Source: Deltaproteobacteria bacterium
GTDB lineage: Bacteria; Desulfobacterota; Syntrophobacteria; Syntrophobacterales; Syntrophobacteraceae
Direction of reading: 5' to 3'
Assembly (NCBI GenBank): GCA_012517315.1
Contig: JAAYVE010000019.1
Span: 62,001 to 126,000 of the forward strand
Length of the DNA: 64,000 bases
Shown here: piece after piece, positions 59,839-64,000 of the stretch
Layout of the letters: each line of letters starts with the position of its first letter
Numbering within the stretch: the stretch's first letter is position 1
Notes under the pieces: model-generated
Seen by the model: the letters and a program-made list of their open reading frames with translations, nothing else
The model's database searches: none
What the model was told of the DNA's origin: nothing
Program-made: the position numbers and the translations under genes

Positions 59839-61287
59839 TCACTGCGCGCACGAGGGCCTCTGAGCACCCCGGGGAAAGATGCGTCTTCCCGAACGCAGGG
59901 GATCTTCCACGGAGTTGCCCCCTTTCCTTTCGGAAATCCCTCTTAGGATATCCTCGTGCACTTCCTTAGTGATAGGGTAGGCGAAGACGATGATCATGGC
60001 CAGGACGTTGCAAAGCGATGGAACCAAAGCGTAGAGGACGCGCAGGGTCATCACCACCTCACCGGTTTGGTCGCTGCCGGGAACGTATCCAGCAACCCCG
60101 AGCACTGCCAGTGCGACGCCCACTCCCAGGGCCGCCGCCAGCTTTTTGGCGATGGACCACAGACCGATGTAACGGCCTTCCCGCCTCTCTCCGGACACCA
60201 GTTCGTCGTAATCGATCACATCCGCCTGCATGGCGGAAGGGAGTGCCAGGGTCGCGCCGAATCCGATGCCCGAAAAGAAAACGAGAATCCCATAGATCCA
60301 TGCATCTCCGGGTCCGAGGAAGAAAACACCGGTGAATGCCCCTGTGTTGACAAGCATGGAAAGAATCCAGGCCCGTTTCTTACCCATCTTGGCCGAGGCT
60401 TTCACCCAAAATGGCAGAAAGACAATCCCCACAGTGAAGTAGAGGAGGAGGAAAAGATCCGCATCCTCCGATCGGAGGACGTATTCCACATAGTAAAGGA
60501 TAAGGGTTGCCGGAAGATTGCTCCCGAACGCCGCCACCGTGTAAGAGACGATCAGGACCACGAAGGGGCGGTTTCCGGCGGCTTGCTTCAATCCGCAGAA
60601 GAGCCCGGCAGATACATGGGAAACTGCATCGCGGGAGTGAGAGGGTTTCTCCCGGATCACCAGCGTACACAGCCAACTGAGGCCCACGAGAAGGGGGCCA
60701 TAGACGACCGCGATCCAAAAGAACTTCCGACGCTCCATTGCGGGCCCGGCCTCCATGCCCAGGATCCGCTCCACAAGAGCAGGAGAGGCCGCTGCCACGA
60801 GTGTCCCTAAAATGAGAGCGCCGTCGCGGATACTGAACAGGGTTGTCCGTTCGTCGTAATCAAAGGTGATTTCCGGTCCCAGCGCTTCGTATGGGATCTG
60901 CACCATCGTCCAGGAAAGGAACAGGGCGAAAACCCAGAAGCCGAACCAGCCCGTCTCAAAGCGGGGTGACGCTGTGGGAGGGTTGAACAGGAAGAAGAGG
61001 CAAGCGGCGAGAAGCAGCGCCCCTGCTGCAATGTAAGGCCGTCTTCTGCCGTAGGGTGAATGCGTCCGGTCGGAGAGATAGCCGACCACTGGGTCCGTGA
61101 CCGCGTCGAAAAGCCGAACAGCCGATATCATAGCCCCGAGAGCAGCCATGGGAACGCCGACAACATCCGTGTAGAATTTGGGAATGTAGATGTAGACGGG
61201 TATTCCCACCACAGCGAGAGCGAATGCAGGCGCTGCGTATGCCAGCTTCACGAGAGCATTCGCGCTTCCTTTTCCAGCCAACGTCAT
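59839..61287 (-). CDS. GPH-family / MFS transporter
   Basis: The 482-residue protein has twelve membrane segments. The family motif DAVTDPVVGYLSDRTHSPYG near 52-71 is followed by RRRPYIAAGA, typical of glycoside-pentoside-hexuronide cation symporters (MelB-like). IPYEALGPEITFDYDERTTL near 119-138 is a further family block. In this cluster it is more likely a lipid or small-molecule transporter than a sugar permease; related MFS genes accompany DUF1295 and CFA-like genes elsewhere. It overlaps the DUF1499 gene by 4 bp (ATGA). The substrate is unknown. Confidence 0.84.
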   Translation of the reverse strand: MTLAGKGSANALVKLAYAAPAFALAVVGIPVYIYIPKFYTDVVGVPMAALGAMISAVRLFDAVTDPVVGYLSDRTHSPYGRRRPYIAAGALLLAACLFFLFNPPTASPRFETGWFGFWVFALFLSWTMVQIPYEALGPEITFDYDERTTLFSIRDGALILGTLVAAASPALVERILGMEAGPAMERRKFFWIAVVYGPLLVGLSWLCTLVIREKPSHSRDAVSHVSAGLFCGLKQAAGNRPFVVLIVSYTVAAFGSNLPATLILYYVEYVLRSEDADLFLLLYFTVGIVFLPFWVKASAKMGKKRAWILSMLVNTGAFTGVFFLGPGDAWIYGILVFFSGIGFGATLALPSAMQADVIDYDELVSGERREGRYIGLWSIAKKLAAALGVGVALAVLGVAGYVPGSDQTGEVVMTLRVLYALVPSLCNVLAMIIVFAYPITKEVHEDILRGISERKGGNSVEDPLRSGRRIFPRGAQRPSCAQ

Positions 61288-61814
61288 TTCAGCGAATCTT
61301 CCCCCCTGTGTCCACCAAACGGGACCATTCCATTCTTCGAGCAGTTGTCGAGAAAACGGGCCCTCAAATGCTCGAGCCTGCGTCGGTTGACCCCCAGGTC
61401 CCAGTAACCGAACCTGGAAGCCGACCGCATGTGAACCAGCCCCTTTTCACTATCCACGAGAAACTCCTCGTCATCCACAAAACCGAGCCAAGTTCTGAAC
61501 TCCGCGTGCAAATAGCCTTTCTCCTGCACAACGATCCTCACCCGCCTCTCTTCACCCAGAATCGCCGTGAGACAGTCCAAGGCACTTTCTGGAGTCCCTG
61601 TGAAATGAATGGGTTGGATAAAATGCCGAGATCCCTTACTCAGACTGGACACGCAATTGGGAGATCCGGGACAGGGTTGGAACTGCCGACTCAACATGAC
61701 GTTGCCTCCCCAACCAATGCTTTCCTGGCTCATGCAGGTGGAAGAGACAACCATCACCAGAAACCAGAAAGCCGTGATCATCGCACCCTGCGGGAAGGAT
61801 TTCTTGTTTCTCAT
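61284..61814 (-). CDS. DUF1499 family secreted protein
   Basis: The 176-residue protein has a signal or anchor segment (MITAFWFLVMVVSSTC) and then the DUF1499 domain. CPGSPNCVSSLSKGSRHFIQ near 49-68 is the family entry. YLHAEFRTWLGFVDDEEFLV near 101-120 follows, then MRSASRFGYWDLGVNRRRLE near 128-147. The function is unknown. A Cys near residue 27 is not a perfect lipobox. The start at 61814 has AAGGG upstream. It couples to the transporter gene by ATGA overlap. Confidence 0.86.
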   Translation of the reverse strand: MRNKKSFPQGAMITAFWFLVMVVSSTCMSQESIGWGGNVMLSRQFQPCPGSPNCVSSLSKGSRHFIQPIHFTGTPESALDCLTAILGEERRVRIVVQEKGYLHAEFRTWLGFVDDEEFLVDSEKGLVHMRSASRFGYWDLGVNRRRLEHLRARFLDNCSKNGMVPFGGHRGEDSLK

Positions 61815-62000
61815 CTGAAAACCCTTCGGAATAGACTTCACGCAAAGTTGCAACCCTAAGAACCTTGTCACAGGCCGGACATTATTCCCCGGCCAGAGAA
61901 CACAGCAAACGGATGCCTCACACTCTTTCTCAGACCTCCTAAAAAGGAAGCCCGTGGTCGGCGGTTGTCAAGGACCATGCCGCCATGGGGAGACAACCCG

Positions 62001-62423
62001 TCAGAGGGGCGAATGCCATTGAGAGGAGCCCCTTTTCGAAGCGATCCTGACGATGCGCTGTAACGCCAAAATGCAAACGATGGAATAGGGAAACGCCCAC
62101 AAAGGTACCTGGAAAACGAGACGGCAGCAACCACCCTCCAGGGCTTCAACCCGGTGCCCTGTTGCCTTGATTCCCCAGACTTCCCACGACCAGGAACGGC
62201 ACGTTTCGAATCCGGTGATGCGAAATGGGACCCAAATCCCGAGAGGGGTCCGAACCCTCCCCACAGAGTCGAGGCGAATGTGCCGTTCGCGGCACTCCAC
62301 TTCGCGGATGGATGGCCCCCACTCTCTCCAGCGTTGGGTATCCACCAGCAACTCCCAGATTTCGAGGACATCCGCTTCGATGATTTGGAATACTTCCAGG
62401 TAGGGAGGTGCTATCCGAATCAC
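62001..62423 (-). CDS. SRPBCC family protein
   Basis: The 140-residue protein fits the START/polyketide-cyclase-like SRPBCC fold, which binds hydrophobic ligands. EADVLEIWELLVDTQRWREW near 17-36 is the typical entry, and the ITGFETCRSWSWEV strand near 69-82 is typical. The C-terminal helix ALQRIVRIASKRG closes the cavity. Any ligand is unknown, but a lipid would suit the neighbouring genes. The GTG start at 62423 has AAGGAG upstream. It lies 186 bp upstream of the DUF1499 gene and may be the first gene of the set. Confidence 0.74.
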   Translation of the reverse strand: MIRIAPPYLEVFQIIEADVLEIWELLVDTQRWREWGPSIREVECRERHIRLDSVGRVRTPLGIWVPFRITGFETCRSWSWEVWGIKATGHRVEALEGGCCRLVFQVPLWAFPYSIVCILALQRIVRIASKRGSSQWHSPL

Positions 62424-62663
62424 GACGATCTCCTTAAGGACCCGGCCTCAGTTGCTCCGGATGCTGAGACGTCCTTTTCATTGCCTGGGGGAAAACCAAG
62501 GGGCGAGACGAAAAGTTGTTCAGCCGTTGGCTTGGCTCACCGATGGATTTTTCAAGACCGATCTTCATGCTGCGACCTGAATTTTTTTAGGAGGGAAAAC
62601 TGCCCCGATTCAAGTGCAATAAGGTCACGACGCCATTATAATTGTATCAGGACGGAGGAAGTC

Positions 62664-63494
62664 ATGAGGGAAAGCATCGCAATGTGTGTAGTGACGGTCG
62701 TGATGTCTCTCTTTCTTACAGGCATCGCCGGAGCTGCGGAAGAGAACCGGCGGCAAGCGGGAGGCAGGGAAACCCTTGTGGGGCACATCGCCCGAAGGGC
62801 CGATCAGCCTGCACAGCGCCTTGAATCCAGGGGTGGCGAGAAGACAGCGTGGAAACGGCGAGTCGTGACACCTTCCGAACTGGAGCAGATCAGCGAAAAA
62901 GATCCGGATCTCTATCCGGTGGCGGCGCTGGAAATCCTTGCGAGAATCAACACCCGGGCCCGCTACCACATCGCAGAGGACGTGCAAAAAGGAAGGCCGA
63001 TCCTCGTTCCGGACGACTTCACCCATTATAAGGACTGGAGCCCCGTTCCCGAAGTTCTGCCGAGCGCTTTCAGAATTCCCAAGTTGATTCTCATCGTCAA
63101 GGATATTCCATTCATCGGTTGGTATGAACACGGCAAGCTTGTGGGAGACAGCCTGATCTGCATTGGGAAAAGAGATTCCTGGACGAGGGCGGGTACATAC
63201 CGCGTCTTGAACAAGGACAAGGATCATGTGTCCAGGAGCTACACCAACGCTTACGGACAGCCTGCCCCCATGCCTTGGGCGCTCAGGATCTACGGACACG
63301 TGTGGATCCATGCAGGGGATATCGAAAAGGGATACTGCTCCCACGGATGCATCAACCTGCCCTGGTTCCCTGCCATCGAGCTCTTCCAATGGGCCGACAC
63401 CGGCACCGTGGTGCACATCATGGAATCAACGGGTCAAGGAAGCGATGGCATCCCTGGTATGGCATCCAACAGACGGCTTTCCGGAAGTCCTTGA
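62664..63494 (+). CDS. L,D-transpeptidase (YkuD family)
   Basis: The 276-residue protein has a signal peptide (MCVVTVVMSLFLTGIAGAAE). The YkuD domain follows: FRIPKLILIVKDIPFIGWYE near 137-156, then PWALRIYGHVWIHAGDIEKG near 206-225. The catalytic motif is CSHGCINLPWF with the active Cys in SHGCINL. It forms 3-3 cross-links or attaches proteins to peptidoglycan in the periplasm. The start at 62664 has CGGAGGA upstream; a consensus TATAAT lies at 62637-62642 but no good -35 was found. It diverges from the SRPBCC gene. Confidence 0.88.
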   Translation: MRESIAMCVVTVVMSLFLTGIAGAAEENRRQAGGRETLVGHIARRADQPAQRLESRGGEKTAWKRRVVTPSELEQISEKDPDLYPVAALEILARINTRARYHIAEDVQKGRPILVPDDFTHYKDWSPVPEVLPSAFRIPKLILIVKDIPFIGWYEHGKLVGDSLICIGKRDSWTRAGTYRVLNKDKDHVSRSYTNAYGQPAPMPWALRIYGHVWIHAGDIEKGYCSHGCINLPWFPAIELFQWADTGTVVHIMESTGQGSDGIPGMASNRRLSGSP

Positions 63495-63844
63495 TTACCT
63501 CTCACCACAATCGATTCAGCCCTTAGACGATCTTTCCCGCCGGGTGCCGGCAGGGTTCCATTAGCCACAGGATCGGCCATTCCCCGGTAAAACCTGTCTC
63601 CACAGGCTTTAGAGGGGGGATGCCGGCCAGAGTTCATGGACGCCTCATGATGTGGCCGTTTATGGGGGCTTGTTTTCCATGCCGGTTTCCGTCGCAGACA
63701 ACCCTTCTGTTCGTGCCCGCCCGGATAGGGGATACCCCGTTAATTCCCTTGACTCGAGGTCGAAAGTCATGGAAATCTTGACCCCGGGTTAATCCCGCCT
63801 CGCTCTTGCCGGCCAAGACCAAGTCCATCCACGGAGGAAGGTGT
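63495..63844. other. 350-bp intergenic region
   Basis: Between the L,D-transpeptidase and a VOC gene. TTGACT (63749-63754) and TTGACC (63776-63781) could be -35 elements, but no matching -10 was found. No gene is supported. Confidence 0.35.
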
Positions 63845-64000
63845 CATGAAACCTGGCGAACAGCTCGTCACGGCGCTCTACGTTCACGATATAGCTAAGT
63901 CCAGGCGGTTTTATGAATCCCTCGGCTTCAAGGTCAATCGGCAGGATAGAAATTTCATGGAACTGGAGTGGGAGGGATCGCTCCTTTTTCTTGTGGAAAT
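63845..64000 (+). CDS. VOC (glyoxalase-like) family protein, 5' part only
   Basis: The frame runs off the window after about 52 residues. It begins MKPGEQLVTALYVHDIAKS and continues with RRFYESLGFKVNRQDRNF, the first beta-alpha unit of vicinal-oxygen-chelate proteins. FMELEWEGSLLFLVE follows. GGAGGAAGG precedes the ATG at 63845. Members include glyoxalases, resistance proteins and dioxygenases; the rest is needed to say which. Confidence 0.75.

Noticed and set aside
1-64000. CRISPR arrays, insertion sequences, prophage or integrative elements
   Set aside because: No regularly spaced direct repeats, transposase motifs, integrase or phage structural genes were seen.

Overview
The window looks like a chromosomal segment of a Gram-negative, flagellated anaerobe, most probably a sulfate-reducing or syntrophic member of the Desulfobacterota (Syntrophobacter/Desulforhabdus-like). 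The grounds are a flgK-flgL flagellar pair, a KDO transferase for LPS, a Tat-exported [NiFe] hydrogenase with maturation genes, rubrerythrin and rubredoxin-like proteins, an ADP-forming acyl-CoA synthetase, and several sigma-54 response regulators. The assignment rests on gene content and remembered protein similarity; no search was run. No rRNA, tRNA, CRISPR array, insertion sequence or prophage was recognised.

Layout. 1-6400: end of the flagellar hook-junction operon, an EamA transporter, small redox and hypothetical proteins, then DUF554, rhodanese and a bacterial eRF1-like protein. 6600-10900 (minus): a heterodimeric ABC exporter with one degenerate ATP site, behind a flavoprotein. 11200-15000: acyl-CoA synthetase, hotdog thioesterase, and rubrerythrin with a possible PerR/Fur box. 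15300-17700 (minus): dtd, DUF1285 and a sigma-54 regulator. 17900-25500: radical SAM protein, larB, waaA, asnS and small unknowns. 25500-29100 (minus): [NiFe] hydrogenase, terminator, endopeptidase and hypC. 29600-32400 (minus): a small helix-turn-helix-like protein missed by ordinary length cut-offs, a stand-alone receiver with Glu at the phosphoacceptor site, and another sigma-54 regulator. 32500-40600: amidohydrolase, inositol-phosphatase-like protein, quinone-oxidoreductase-like protein, acyl-CoA dehydrogenase, a TRAP permease pair without a binding protein, and a flavin disulfide reductase. 40600-43800 (minus): znuA-znuC-znuB-zur behind a sigma-70-like promoter whose -10 lies inside a perfect 17-bp palindrome. 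44000-50500: CBS/ACT protein, Fe-S photolyase/cryptochrome, a three-domain PEP-synthase-like phosphotransferase, and a one-Cys-looking peroxiredoxin.

50600-62400 is the most distinctive part: two converging gene sets. The plus-strand set runs FAD amine-oxidase-like protein, DUF1365, cyclopropane-fatty-acid-synthase-like methyltransferase, SxtJ-like protein, a 49-aa DUF5989-like peptide, carbamoyltransferase and an SGNH hydrolase. The minus-strand set runs SRPBCC, DUF1499, GPH-type transporter, DUF1295 and a second CFA-like methyltransferase. The two meet with 18 bp between stop codons. Together they suggest lipid or envelope modification (methylated or cyclopropane acyl chains plus a carbamoylated and perhaps acylated product). 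The SGNH protein carries its catalytic blocks in permuted order (Asp-His block before the Ser, Gly and Asn blocks), the clearest novelty in the window. The window ends with an L,D-transpeptidase and the start of a VOC-family gene.
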